DNA of 64,000 nt from Micromonospora trifolii (GCF_022229005.1 NZ_JAKKFD010000028.1:1-64000), one strand, 5' to 3'. Counted from the first letter of the stretch, positions 43,425-52,821 are shown. Program-made: numbers and translations. The notes: generated by a model from the letters alone, not told the origin.

Positions 43425-45419
43425 GTGCCCAAACTCTCGCACTTGTGGCGTTTTGCAGGACGACGTCGTACTCGGGCGGGGATGGTCGCGTTGGCGATCA
43501 TCGCCGCAGCTCTGGGCGTGCCCACGAACGCGTCGGCCGCTGTGGTGCCGGTCCCGGCCACGGCGACCCTGGTGTCGGCGAACCCCGCCGACGCGACCCC
43601 GCACGCCCGAGACGGTGAGACCCGTGCCTTCGCGCAGGTGGGCAACACGGTCTTCGTCGGCGGCAGCTTCACCCAGCTCCGGCAGACCGCCAGTTCCGCG
43701 TGGATCACGCAGCGCTACCTCTTCGCGTACGACCGGACCACCGGCACCATGTCGACCACCTTCCTGCCGGTGCTCGACGGCGCGGTCAACACGCTGCTCG
43801 CCGGCCCCGGCGGCACGCTGATCGTCGGCGGCACCTTCAAGAACGTCAACGGCGTCTCCCGCAAGAACCTGGTGGCGCTCAACCCGTCCACCGGCGCGAT
43901 CATCAGCAGCTGGGTCGGGCGCTCCGACGGCGGCACGGTCCGTGACCTGGCGCTGCACGGCAACTGGCTGTACGTTGCTGGCGCGTTCAACTGGCTCAAC
44001 GGCACCGCGCACTCCGGTCTCGGCCGGCTCAACGCGACCAGCGGCGCGATCGACCCGAGTTTCAGCATCGACGCCACGGTGGGACGGCACGACACCACGT
44101 CGTACGTCTGGACCATCGACGTCGCGCCGGACGGCGGCACCCTGGTCGTCGGTGGCAACTTCACGCTCGTGAACGACCTGCCGCGCAACCAGATGGCGTT
44201 GGTGGACGTCTCCGGGACTCCCACTGTGCTCGACTGGAGCACCGACAAGTTCGTCCCGCCGTGCGCGGCGCCGACGACCTTCGTGCACTACGTGCAGGAC
44301 GTGAAGTTCGGTGGCGACGGCAGCTGGTTCGTGGTCGGCACCAACGGCGGCGCCGGCTGGCCGGCCGCGTACTGCGACGCCCTGGTCCGTTTCGAGACCG
44401 CCGCGCGGGGCTCTGCACTGCTCGCCACCTGGGTCGACTACACCGGTAACGACACGATCACCTCGGTCGAGGTGGCGGACAACGTCATCTACCTGGGCGG
44501 GCACTTCCGCTGGGTCAACAACCCGAACGCCAGCGACAACGCCGGCCCGGGCGCTGTCGACCGCCTCGGCATCGCCGCCGTCACCCCGGCGACCGGCATG
44601 CCGGTGAACTGGAACCCGCGCCGTAGCGGCAGCGCCTCGATGCCGTCGGGCACCAGCAGCTGGGGTTCGTCGGTGCCGGTGCTCTGGCGCGGCTCGGACG
44701 GCCTCTACTTCGGGCACAACTCCGACGGCATGGGCGAGGAGTACCACGGCCGGCTCGGCATGTTCCCGCTCGCCGGAGGACGCACCTTCACGGCGAAGAA
44801 CCCGCCGTCGGCCACCACCGGCAACCTCTACCTCGGCACCGCCTCGGGCACCGTGGCGAAGGTGCCGTTCAACGGCACCGCGCTGGGCACCGCGACCAGC
44901 GTCAGCCAGCCCACGTACACGGGGGCCGGCGCGACCTGGCGGGTGGACGACCGGATCTACTGGTCGCACACGGTGGCCGGCACGCCCACCGGCAGTCGGA
45001 TCGACATCTCGCTCTTCAACGGAGGCGCGATCGGCTCGCCGTGGGAGGCGTCCGGCTACAACGACTGGTACAACCCGGCGTTGCTGACCGGCGCCTTCTT
45101 CCTCGACGGCCGGCTCTACTACACCCGTACCGGGGCGAACAGCCTCTACTACCGCTACTTCGAGATCGACGGCAACTACCTGGGTGCCACCGAGTTCGCC
45201 CTGCCGACCACGGGTGTGACCTGGTCCGCGGTGCGGGGCATGGCGTGGGTGGACGGACGGATCGTCTACGGCTCCACCGACGGCGCGCTGCGGAGCGTGC
45301 CGTTCGACCCGACGGCCGCGCCGAGCGCGGTGGTCGCCGGCGCCACGGCGACCGTCATCAGCAGCGCGACGCCCGAGTTGTCCTGGTCTACCCCATCGAC
45401 ATTCTTCTCCGTACAGTAA
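43425..45419 (+). CDS. Secreted delta-60-repeat beta-propeller protein
   Basis: A 664-residue exported protein with a signal peptide ending after ASA at residue 38. The mature part consists of repeated units such as VFVGGSFTQL, LIVGGTFKNVNG, LYVAGAFNWLNG, LVVGGNFTLVND and IYLGGHFRWVNN, the hallmark of delta-60 (DUF5122) repeats that build a propeller. No catalytic residues are evident, so a binding or scaffold role is likely. GTG 43425 follows TGGAGG. It lies directly before the polysaccharide genes in the same direction. Confidence 0.82.
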   Translation: MPKLSHLWRFAGRRRTRAGMVALAIIAAALGVPTNASAAVVPVPATATLVSANPADATPHARDGETRAFAQVGNTVFVGGSFTQLRQTASSAWITQRYLFAYDRTTGTMSTTFLPVLDGAVNTLLAGPGGTLIVGGTFKNVNGVSRKNLVALNPSTGAIISSWVGRSDGGTVRDLALHGNWLYVAGAFNWLNGTAHSGLGRLNATSGAIDPSFSIDATVGRHDTTSYVWTIDVAPDGGTLVVGGNFTLVNDLPRNQMALVDVSGTPTVLDWSTDKFVPPCAAPTTFVHYVQDVKFGGDGSWFVVGTNGGAGWPAAYCDALVRFETAARGSALLATWVDYTGNDTITSVEVADNVIYLGGHFRWVNNPNASDNAGPGAVDRLGIAAVTPATGMPVNWNPRRSGSASMPSGTSSWGSSVPVLWRGSDGLYFGHNSDGMGEEYHGRLGMFPLAGGRTFTAKNPPSATTGNLYLGTASGTVAKVPFNGTALGTATSVSQPTYTGAGATWRVDDRIYWSHTVAGTPTGSRIDISLFNGGAIGSPWEASGYNDWYNPALLTGAFFLDGRLYYTRTGANSLYYRYFEIDGNYLGATEFALPTTGVTWSAVRGMAWVDGRIVYGSTDGALRSVPFDPTAAPSAVVAGATATVISSATPELSWSTPSTFFSVQ

Positions 45420-45468
45420 GGGTCAACCGTTCGTAACGGAGCATCGGTAGATTGTTCACGTTGGGCCG

Positions 45469-46065
45469 GTGGCGGTAGCACCGCCGCCGGCCCGCGACGG
45501 TGGGGGAGGGTCGTTGCTCGGCGCCGCTGGCATCCGAACGAGACGCGTGGTGCGTCTGGTCTTCGCGGTCAAACGCGGCTGGTATCAGCTCCGTTACCGA
45601 CGGTTGACGCTCGGTCGGGACGTGGAGATCCGTGGCCGGATCCGGCTGCGTCGCGGTGTGCGGGTGACCATCGGTGACCGCACCCGGTTGAACAAACTCG
45701 TCCGCTTCGCCGGCCCCGGCGAGGTGCGCGTCGGCGCGGACTGTCTGCTCAACGCCACCTGGATCGGCACCTGGACGTCGGTGACAGTGGGGGACCGGTG
45801 CCTCCTGTCGGACTGCGAGCTGCTCGACAACGACTTCCACAACCTGCCCCCCGAGCAGCGGCACGCACCGCCCGGCCCGCTCACCCGTGCCCCGATCGTT
45901 CTCGAGGACAACGTCTGGGTCGGTGCGCACGCACTGGTCCTGAAGGGCGTGCGGGTCGGTCGGGACAGCGTCGTCGGCGCGGCGACGGTGGTCCGCACCG
46001 ACGTACCACCCGGCGTCGTGGTCGTCGGTAATCCTCAACAGACGGTGAAGAAGTTCCATGACTGA
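45469..46065 (+). CDS. Hexapeptide-repeat acyltransferase (WbbJ/LbH type)
   Basis: A 198-residue protein with left-handed beta-helix repeats (LGRDVEIRGRIRLRRGVRV; VGADCLLNATWIG) and the acyltransferase end IVLEDNVWVGAHALVLKGV, typical of O-acetyltransferases that decorate polysaccharide. The longest open start is GTG 45469; TTG 45514 has the better ribosome site (GGGGGAGGG) and would give 183 residues. It overlaps the next gene by 8 nt and opens a tightly coupled run of six genes. Confidence 0.82.
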   Translation: MAVAPPPARDGGGGSLLGAAGIRTRRVVRLVFAVKRGWYQLRYRRLTLGRDVEIRGRIRLRRGVRVTIGDRTRLNKLVRFAGPGEVRVGADCLLNATWIGTWTSVTVGDRCLLSDCELLDNDFHNLPPEQRHAPPGPLTRAPIVLEDNVWVGAHALVLKGVRVGRDSVVGAATVVRTDVPPGVVVVGNPQQTVKKFHD

Positions 46066-47656
46066 TGCAGCGCCCGCCCCATGGCCCACGGACGGCCCGT
46101 CCTCCGGCACCTCACGTGCCGTGACACTGACCGACCTGCTGCGGGTGCCGATGCACCGGTTGCGGTTGGTGGCGGCGGTCGCCATGGTCGGTCTGCTCGC
46201 CGCGCTCGGCTACGTGCTGCTGGTGCCGGCGGCGCTGTCCGCGAGCGCCGTGGTCGCGGTCCGGCCGGTGGTGACCGACGCCTTCACCCCCAGCGGCGCG
46301 GGCGCCGACCGGGCGGTCAACATGAACGTGGAGAGCGGCATCGCCACCGGCACCGAGGTGGTGCAGCGGCTCGCCGACTCCGCCGGCGGCGACCCGCGGG
46401 ACATCCGTGACGCGCTCGAGGTCGAGGTGCCCACCGGCGGGCAGATCCTGCGCTTCACCTACCAGGCGCGCGAGTCGCACCAGGCCGTGCAGAGCGCCAA
46501 CATGGCCGCCGAGGCCTATCTGAGCGTGCGCCGGGCCATGTACGAGCAGCAGCGCGCGGAGATGCTGCGCTCCTACGACGCCAGCATCACCAAGGTCGCC
46601 GCCCAGCAGACAGCGTTGCAGAAGCGGGCGAACACCGCCAAGGACACCGCCGCCGGTGACGCGCTGGTGGCCGAGCTGGCCGGGATCAACAACCAGCTCA
46701 CCCAGCTCAACGCCGCCCGTACCGAGATCGCGGCGGTCGATGTCAACCCCGGCTGGGTCACCCAGACCGCCGAGAAGGCGCTGGTCACCTCCGCCGGGCA
46801 CCGGCCGCTCTACCTGGTCGCCGGCCTGCTCGGTGGCGCGCTGATCGGCATCGTGCTGGCGTACCTCTGGGAGTCGACCGACCGGCGGGTCCGCTCGGTC
46901 GCCGACGGCCGGGAGGCCTCCGGCCTTCCGCTGCTCGGCACTGTGCGCCGGCCGGCGTTCCGGGGTAGCCCCCGGGCGGTCGACGCGGACATCCGGTACG
47001 TGGCGATGGCGGTCGCCGAGCGGGTCCGGCAGCCGGCCCGGGTGGCGCTGGTCACCGCCCGGGAGGACGCCACCGCGCTCACCGCCGGGCTCGCCGTGGC
47101 GCTCGCCGTGGACGGCCGGGAGGTCTTCGTCGCCGACGACAGCGGACGGATCGAGCGGCTACGGGCCATCGTGCTCGCCGACCGGGGGCGGCTGCCCATC
47201 GACCCGTCCCGACCGTTGGTGCCCAAGCCCCGGCCGGCCGGCAGCACACCGCCCGCCGCTGCCGGCACGGAGAGCACGCCCGCCCGCCGGCCCTCCCCGC
47301 ACCCGCCTGGCGCCCGCCCGTCCACCGACCCCGACGCCACCCTGACGCTGCCGCGGGTGTCGTCCGCCCGTCCGGAGAACAGTCGCGTCGTCACCCCCGA
47401 CGAGGTTGCCGTGGGTGTGGGCAGTGTCCGGTTCGGCACCTGGCGGCAGGGTGCGGACCACGGCCTGGTCCTGTTCAACGCCCCGCCGGCCGAGTCCGAC
47501 GAGCGTGGCGTGGCCGTGGCCCGGCAGGGCGGCGCGGTGGTGGTCGTGGAACGGGACCGCACCCGGCAGAGCGACCTGCGACGCCTGGTGGAGCGGCTGC
47601 GCGCCGCCGGGGTCACCCCGCTGGGCTTCGTGCTCACCCGGAACGGCCGGGCCTGA
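46058..47656 (+). CDS. Wzz-type chain-length protein fused to a degenerate tyrosine-kinase-like ATPase domain
   Basis: A 532-residue co-polymerase-like protein. TM1 (about 38-60) and TM2 (about 249-270) enclose an extracytoplasmic helical domain, the Wzz layout. The cytosolic part resembles a bacterial tyrosine kinase (BY-kinase), but where Walker A should read GxGK(S/T) it has VTAREDATALTAGLA (from residue 332). The Walker A' strand is VFVADDS (356-362), and LVLFNAPPAES (about 470) matches the later IIDTPP motif. A Pro/Ser-rich insertion separates the two halves. No C-terminal Tyr cluster is present. It probably regulates polymer length without ATP-dependent kinase activity. Confidence 0.8.
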   Translation: MTDAAPAPWPTDGPSSGTSRAVTLTDLLRVPMHRLRLVAAVAMVGLLAALGYVLLVPAALSASAVVAVRPVVTDAFTPSGAGADRAVNMNVESGIATGTEVVQRLADSAGGDPRDIRDALEVEVPTGGQILRFTYQARESHQAVQSANMAAEAYLSVRRAMYEQQRAEMLRSYDASITKVAAQQTALQKRANTAKDTAAGDALVAELAGINNQLTQLNAARTEIAAVDVNPGWVTQTAEKALVTSAGHRPLYLVAGLLGGALIGIVLAYLWESTDRRVRSVADGREASGLPLLGTVRRPAFRGSPRAVDADIRYVAMAVAERVRQPARVALVTAREDATALTAGLAVALAVDGREVFVADDSGRIERLRAIVLADRGRLPIDPSRPLVPKPRPAGSTPPAAAGTESTPARRPSPHPPGARPSTDPDATLTLPRVSSARPENSRVVTPDEVAVGVGSVRFGTWRQGADHGLVLFNAPPAESDERGVAVARQGGAVVVVERDRTRQSDLRRLVERLRAAGVTPLGFVLTRNGRA

Positions 47657-47658
47657 GC

Positions 47659-49017
47659 GTGTCGGTGACCCGCGCCCCGGCGACCGAACCACCACCCGGA
47701 GGCGCTCCGCAGGAGGCCGCGCCGGTGCCGCCGCCCACGCCGCCGCAACTGCCGCTCTGGCCGCTGTCGATGATGTTCGGCCTGGTGCCGCTGTGGTGGC
47801 TGTTCGGTGCGTTCTACCTCGGCTGGCCGCTGCTGGGTGCGCTGCTGTTCGCGTTGCTGCTCACCCGGGGGCGCGTGCCGCTGCCGCCGGCGGCCGGCAT
47901 CTGGCTGCTCTTCCTCGCCATCGTGGTGGTCAGCGCCACCCAACTGTCGTCGCCCGCCTCGCTGCTCACGTTCGCCCTGCGACTGGCCTTCTACCTGACC
48001 GCGCTGGTGGTCGGCGTCTACGTCTACGCGGCCGCCCGGGAACGCGCCAGCCTGGTGGCCGTGCTCACCCCGCTCTGCGCGTTCTGGTTCGGGCTGGTGG
48101 CGCTGGGCTGGCTCGGGGTGTTGATGCCCCGGCTGGCGATGACCACCCCGATGGAGGTGCTGCTGCCCGGCGGGGTGGCCAGCACCCCGTTCATCCAGGA
48201 CATGGTGCACCTGACCACCGCTGAGTACAGCGCCCGTTCGCTCAACCCGATCTATCGGCCGGCCGCGCCGTTCGCGTACACCAACAACTACGGCAGCGCG
48301 TACGCGATGACCCTGCCCTGCGTGGTGGCCTTCGCGATGCTGCGCCGGCAGGGGCTGCTGCGCTGGGCGCTGCTGGCCTCGCTGCCGCTGTCGCTGGCGC
48401 CGGCGTTCCTCACCCTCAACCGGGCGATGTTCCTCAGCCTCGGCGCCGGGCTGGCGGTGCTCGGGGTGCGGGCCAGCCTGCGCGGCAACGTGCGGGTGGC
48501 CGCGTCCATCGTCGGTGTGGTGGTGATCGGCGGGTTGGCCACGCTGTTCATCCCGATCACCGAGCTGATCAGCAAACGGGTCGACTCCAGCGACACCAAC
48601 ACCGACCGGCTCTCGCTCTACACCGAGGTGATCCGTCGGGTGCAGGAGTCACCGTGGTTGGGCTACGGCGCTCCGGTGAACGTCGACACCGTGTCGGCGG
48701 CCGCGCCGATCGGCACCCAGGGGCAGCTGTGGATGGTGCTGTTCAGCCACGGCGTACCCGCGCTCATCTGCTTCCTGGCGTGGTTCGTCGCCGCCGCGGT
48801 GATCTGCGCGCGGGCGACCTCGGCGGCCGGGCAGTGGCTGGCGGTGGTGCCGGTCGTCTGCATCGTGCAGATCCCGTTCTACGGCATGGCCAACCAGAAC
48901 CTGGCGGTCGCGTTCTTCGCTGTCGCCTTCGCGATGGCGCTGACCGAACGCGAACGGCTGACCCGGTCGGCCGGCTCGTCGCCGACGGCCCTACGGACCG
49001 CGCCGGTGCCCGCGTGA
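47659..49017 (+). CDS. O-antigen ligase/Wzy-like polysaccharide polymerase
   Basis: A 452-residue polytopic membrane protein with about ten to eleven TM segments after a Pro-rich cytosolic N-terminus. The segment LNRAMFLSLGAG, then a large extracytoplasmic loop ahead of TDRLSLYTEVIRRVQESPWLGYG, is the Wzy_C (O-antigen ligase) pattern. It probably joins lipid-linked repeat units outside the membrane. GTG 47659 starts 2 nt after the Wzz stop, and the stop overlaps the flippase start. Confidence 0.88.
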   Translation: MSVTRAPATEPPPGGAPQEAAPVPPPTPPQLPLWPLSMMFGLVPLWWLFGAFYLGWPLLGALLFALLLTRGRVPLPPAAGIWLLFLAIVVVSATQLSSPASLLTFALRLAFYLTALVVGVYVYAAARERASLVAVLTPLCAFWFGLVALGWLGVLMPRLAMTTPMEVLLPGGVASTPFIQDMVHLTTAEYSARSLNPIYRPAAPFAYTNNYGSAYAMTLPCVVAFAMLRRQGLLRWALLASLPLSLAPAFLTLNRAMFLSLGAGLAVLGVRASLRGNVRVAASIVGVVVIGGLATLFIPITELISKRVDSSDTNTDRLSLYTEVIRRVQESPWLGYGAPVNVDTVSAAAPIGTQGQLWMVLFSHGVPALICFLAWFVAAAVICARATSAAGQWLAVVPVVCIVQIPFYGMANQNLAVAFFAVAFAMALTERERLTRSAGSSPTALRTAPVPA

Positions 49018-50651
49018 CCGCCGCGACCCGATCGTCGGCCGGTGCCGACGAGGGCCGGCCCACGCCCGCCCCGGTGGAGGATCAGGCCGCGCCGTCGCCG
49101 GCCGGGGACGACGGCTCGGCCGAGACCCGCCGCAGCGCGCGTAGCGGTGTGGCCGGACTGCTCGGCGCGGCCACCAGTGGCTTGTTCGGGTTCGTGCTGG
49201 CCGTGGTGATCACCCGAAGCTACGGCCCGGCCGGAGCGGGCGCGTTCTTCGCCGCGATCGGGGTCGTCACGGTGGCCACAGCGATCTGCACGCTCGGCGC
49301 GGAGACCGGTCTGATGTGGGCGCTGCCCCGCCGCAGCACCGGCGTGCGCGGTGACGCGGCCCGGGTGCTCCCGGTGGCGCTGATCCCGCCGCTGCTGACC
49401 GGGCTGCTGGTCGCCGGCGCGGGCGTGCTGGCCGCCGACGCGCTCGCGCCCCGGCTGCTGCGTGGCTCCGGCGCGAGCGGCGACGCGCTGCTCACCGTCA
49501 CGTTCGCCGCGGTGCCGGTGGTGGTCACGATGACCCTGCTGCTGGCCGCGCTGCGCTGCGTACGGCCCATCCGGGCGTACGTCGGGGTGCAGTTCCTGCT
49601 GCTGCCGGTCGCCCGACCGGTCCTGGTCGGCGCGGCCGCGTTGGCGGGTGGTGGTCTGCTCGCCGGCATGACCGGCTGGTTGGTGCCGGCGGCGCTGGCG
49701 CTGCTGGCCTGCCTCACCCTCGTCGCCGGCCCGCTCGGGCTGGGCCGGGGCGCGACGCTGCGTCCGCGCCGCGCCGACTGGTCCACGTTCTGGCGCTTCG
49801 CGCTGCCCCGGGCCGCCTCGGCGGCCATCGACGCCGGCAGCATGTGGGTGGGGGTGCTGCTCACCTCGGTGCTGGCCGGGCCGGCGGACGCCGGTGTGTT
49901 CGGTGCCGTCGGTCGGTACGTGCTGGCCGGTCAGTTGGCCATGCAGGGGCTGCGGGTGGCGGTGTCGCCGCAGCTGTCCCGGCTGCTCGGGCGGGGCGAG
50001 CGGGCCGCGGCGGCGGCCGTGCACCGGCAGTTGACCACCTGGGGCCTGGTGCTGTCCTGGCCGGTTTACCTGTTGCTGGCGGTCTTCGCGCTGGCCTTCC
50101 TCCAGCTGTTCGGGCCGGAGTTCACCGCTGGCGTGCCGGCGATGACGGTGCTCGCGCTGGCGATGCTGGTCAACACCGGGGTGGGCAACGTGCAGAGCCT
50201 GCTCCTGATGGGTGGGCGCAGCGGGCTGCACCTGGTCGCCACAGTGGCCGGGCTGACGGTGACCGTCTCGCTGGGTCTCTGGCTGATCCCCCACCACGGC
50301 GCGACGGGCGCGGCGGTGGCCTGGGCGGCCGGCATCGCCACCGAGAACCTCACCGCCGCCGGGTTCGCCCGGTCGGTCGTTCGTGAGCCGCTGTTCGACG
50401 CCGCGATGGTGCGTGCCGCGACGGGCACGATCGCCGGTGTGGGCCTGGCCGCCGGTGCCGGCGTGCTGGTGGGCGGTCGTGGCCTGCCCGGCCTCGCGGT
50501 GGCGCTGGCGGTGCTGCTGACCGGCTGCGTCGGCATGTTGACGTTGCCCCGGGTGCGCGCCGGCATCCGGGGGACCATGAGGCAGATCCGTGGAGGGGAC
50601 AACGCGGCCGCGGCCGCCGAGCCCACCTCGGCATCGACGAGAGGCAGGTGA
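49014..50651 (+). CDS. Wzx-like polysaccharide flippase (MOP superfamily)
   Basis: A 545-residue protein with about 12-14 TM segments starting near residue 45 (GVAGLLGAATSGLFGFVLAVV) and the family-typical SYGPAGAGAFFAAIG stretch. Flippases of this type move undecaprenyl-linked repeat units across the membrane for polymerisation by Wzy. The N-terminal 40 residues are a polar cytosolic extension. GTG 49014 overlaps the Wzy stop (GTGA), and its own stop overlaps the sulfotransferase start. Confidence 0.87.
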   Translation: MTAATRSSAGADEGRPTPAPVEDQAAPSPAGDDGSAETRRSARSGVAGLLGAATSGLFGFVLAVVITRSYGPAGAGAFFAAIGVVTVATAICTLGAETGLMWALPRRSTGVRGDAARVLPVALIPPLLTGLLVAGAGVLAADALAPRLLRGSGASGDALLTVTFAAVPVVVTMTLLLAALRCVRPIRAYVGVQFLLLPVARPVLVGAAALAGGGLLAGMTGWLVPAALALLACLTLVAGPLGLGRGATLRPRRADWSTFWRFALPRAASAAIDAGSMWVGVLLTSVLAGPADAGVFGAVGRYVLAGQLAMQGLRVAVSPQLSRLLGRGERAAAAAVHRQLTTWGLVLSWPVYLLLAVFALAFLQLFGPEFTAGVPAMTVLALAMLVNTGVGNVQSLLLMGGRSGLHLVATVAGLTVTVSLGLWLIPHHGATGAAVAWAAGIATENLTAAGFARSVVREPLFDAAMVRAATGTIAGVGLAAGAGVLVGGRGLPGLAVALAVLLTGCVGMLTLPRVRAGIRGTMRQIRGGDNAAAAAEPTSASTRGR

Positions 50652-51562
50652 GGTTCGTCGTGGTGTCCATGCGTGACCGGGTCAAGCAGTTGGTTCCGAC
50701 CCAGGTGACCACCCGGGTGAAGGAATCGCTTGTCGACTACGGCGTTCGCACCAGCGATCGCCGGCCGCTGCCGGACTTCCTGATCATCGGGACCAAGCGG
50801 GGTGGCACCACCTCCCTGTGGAACTACCTCATCCAGCACCCGTTGGTGCCCCGGCTCTTTCCCGCGTGGAACACGAAGTCGGCGCACTACTTCGAGGAGC
50901 ACTGGGGTCGCGGCGAATCCTGGTACCGCTCGCATTTCCCGACCGAGCGGCAGCGCGAGGCCCTGGCCAAGCGGCACGGCGGGCCGGTCCGGGTCGGCGA
51001 GGCCGCCCCGCTGTACATGTTCCACCCGCTGGCCGCGGAGCGGGTCGCCGCGCTGATGCCGACGGTGAAGCTCATCGTGCTGCTGCGGGACCCGGTGGAG
51101 CGGGCGTACTCGCACTGGAAGGAACGCCGCACCCACGGCATCGAACCACTGGACTTCGCCGCCGCGCTGGCGGCCGAGCCGGAACGCACGGCGGGGGAGC
51201 GGGAGCGGTTGATCGCCGAGCCGCAGTCGTTCAGTGAGCCGTACGACTGGTACACGTACCGGGCCCGGGGGCGTTACCTGGAGCACCTGGAGCCGTGGCT
51301 GGAGCGCTTCGACAGGCAGCAGATCCTCTTCCTGCCCAGCGAGGACCTGTACCGCGACTCGCGGGCGACCTACCGGCGCACCCTGGACTTCCTCGGTCTG
51401 CCGGCGTACGACCTGCCCAACTTCAAGGTCTACAACGATCGGCGCTCGGCGCCGCTGGAGCCGAGCGTGCGCGCTGAGCTGACCGACTACTACCGGCCGT
51501 ACAACGACGCGTTGCGTCAACGGCTCGGGCTGGACCTCGACTGGGCGGACCGGGCGGCGTGA
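50648..51562 (+). CDS. Sulfotransferase (PAPS-dependent)
   Basis: A 304-residue cytosolic sulfotransferase. The 5'-phosphosulfate loop FLIIGTKRGGTTSLWNY (PSB core at 48-56) and the 3'-phosphate motif LLRDPVERAYSHW (about 145-159) are both intact, matching the heparan/N-deacetylase-sulfotransferase-like family. Expected reaction: transfer of sulfate from PAPS to a sugar hydroxyl or amine. Being embedded between flippase and kinase-like genes with overlapping ends suggests it modifies the polysaccharide repeat unit or its precursor. GTG 50648. Confidence 0.9.
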   Translation: MRFVVVSMRDRVKQLVPTQVTTRVKESLVDYGVRTSDRRPLPDFLIIGTKRGGTTSLWNYLIQHPLVPRLFPAWNTKSAHYFEEHWGRGESWYRSHFPTERQREALAKRHGGPVRVGEAAPLYMFHPLAAERVAALMPTVKLIVLLRDPVERAYSHWKERRTHGIEPLDFAAALAAEPERTAGERERLIAEPQSFSEPYDWYTYRARGRYLEHLEPWLERFDRQQILFLPSEDLYRDSRATYRRTLDFLGLPAYDLPNFKVYNDRRSAPLEPSVRAELTDYYRPYNDALRQRLGLDLDWADRAA

Positions 51563-52821
51563 CGACCCGGGTGGGCCCGGCCGCCGACCCGCGTTCTCGG
51601 GTGGACGGCCTGGGTTGGGTGAGCCGCGCGGTCTTCCCGGACGACCGGGTCGGCCTGACCGTGGACGGCGCCCTGCCGGCCGGTCACCAGGCGGTGGCCC
51701 GGTACGCGGTGGTGCCGTCGGTCGCCCGGGCCCGGTTCCTGGTGCCGTTGGGCGCGCCCCGGGCCGGGGCGGCGTCCCTGTTGGCGTACAACGCCCTGCG
51801 GCCACCGAAGGTGCGCGCGCTGCGGGCGGTGCTCGGCGGGCTGGCCCGGTTCGGTCGGGTGGGGCTCGCGCCCTTTCCCACGTTGACCGTCTCGGTGCCG
51901 GCCGGGGTGCCGGCCGCGGAGCTGTTGCTGAGTGAGCGGCTCTCCGCGGACCTGGGTGACACGCCGCTGCTGGCCGCGTTCGGGGTCCGCCCACCCGACC
52001 CGAACGGCAAGCCCACCCTGCAACTCTTCAGCGCCGACGGGCGTCCGCGCGGCTACGCGAAGATCGGCTGGAACGACGCGACCCGTGCGCTGGTCAGCGC
52101 GGAGGCAGCGGCGCTGCGGGCGTTGCGCGGGGTGGTCGGCGTCGCCGACCACCCGACGCCACCGCGGCTGCTCACCGAGACGTCGTGGGCGGGCCAGGTG
52201 GTGGCGGTGATCGAGCCGTTGCCCCCGGCGGTACGCGGGGTGCCGGTGGACGACCCGCCACGGATCGCGGCGCTGCTCGCGGTCGCCAGGCGGGGCGGCC
52301 CGGCGGGCACACCTCGACCGCTTGTCGACTCGACCTTCCTGCACCGGCTGGCTGATCAGGCCGGCCGGGCCGCCGCGACCGAGCCGACCGGTGCACGGGC
52401 GGTGGCCGCGGTCTCGGCGCTGGCCCGCCGGCATGGCGACACCAGCGTCGAGTTCGGTCACTGGCATGGTGACTGGGTGCCGTGGAACCTGGGCTGGCAC
52501 GCCGGCCGGTTGGTCGCCTGGGACTGGGAGCACAGCGGGCCGGACGTGCCGGTCGGCTTCGACCTGGCGCACGACGCGTTCCAGCGGGCCCTCGTGCTGC
52601 GGGGTGAGCCGGCCGACGCCGCGGCGTCGGCAGTGGACGGGTATCTGAGCCGGCACGGCGAGCGGCTCGGTCTCGACGCGGCGCAACGCCGGCTCGTCGC
52701 CGACGCGTACCTGGTGGAGATGTGGTTGCGGACGTGGCGGCTGGCCGACGCGGGCGCGGGCTGGAACGCCGCACTGCATCCCGCACTTCTGGACGTCATC
52801 GAGAAAAGACATAGCGGCTGA
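51559..52821 (+). CDS. Aminoglycoside-phosphotransferase-fold kinase
   Basis: A 420-residue protein whose C-terminal half is an APH-type kinase: catalytic loop HGDWVPWN (His303, Asp305, Asn310) and metal-binding Asp322 in WDWEHSG. The N-terminal 150 residues are less conserved. In this setting the likely substrate is a sugar or polysaccharide intermediate rather than an antibiotic; that is inference from neighbours. GTG 51559 overlaps the sulfotransferase stop by 4 nt. It closes the coupled run before a 214-bp gap. Confidence 0.78.
   Translation: MTTRVGPAADPRSRVDGLGWVSRAVFPDDRVGLTVDGALPAGHQAVARYAVVPSVARARFLVPLGAPRAGAASLLAYNALRPPKVRALRAVLGGLARFGRVGLAPFPTLTVSVPAGVPAAELLLSERLSADLGDTPLLAAFGVRPPDPNGKPTLQLFSADGRPRGYAKIGWNDATRALVSAEAAALRALRGVVGVADHPTPPRLLTETSWAGQVVAVIEPLPPAVRGVPVDDPPRIAALLAVARRGGPAGTPRPLVDSTFLHRLADQAGRAAATEPTGARAVAAVSALARRHGDTSVEFGHWHGDWVPWNLGWHAGRLVAWDWEHSGPDVPVGFDLAHDAFQRALVLRGEPADAAASAVDGYLSRHGERLGLDAAQRRLVADAYLVEMWLRTWRLADAGAGWNAALHPALLDVIEKRHSG

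Noticed and set aside
41526..44969. 1147-residue minus-strand frame opposite the GH26 and propeller genes
   Set aside because: Antisense to two genes with signal peptides and clear repeats or catalytic motifs.
51559..52821. Antibiotic-resistance aminoglycoside phosphotransferase
   Set aside because: The catalytic loop is of the APH fold, but the gene is translationally coupled to a sulfotransferase in a polysaccharide locus, which favours a sugar-related substrate.
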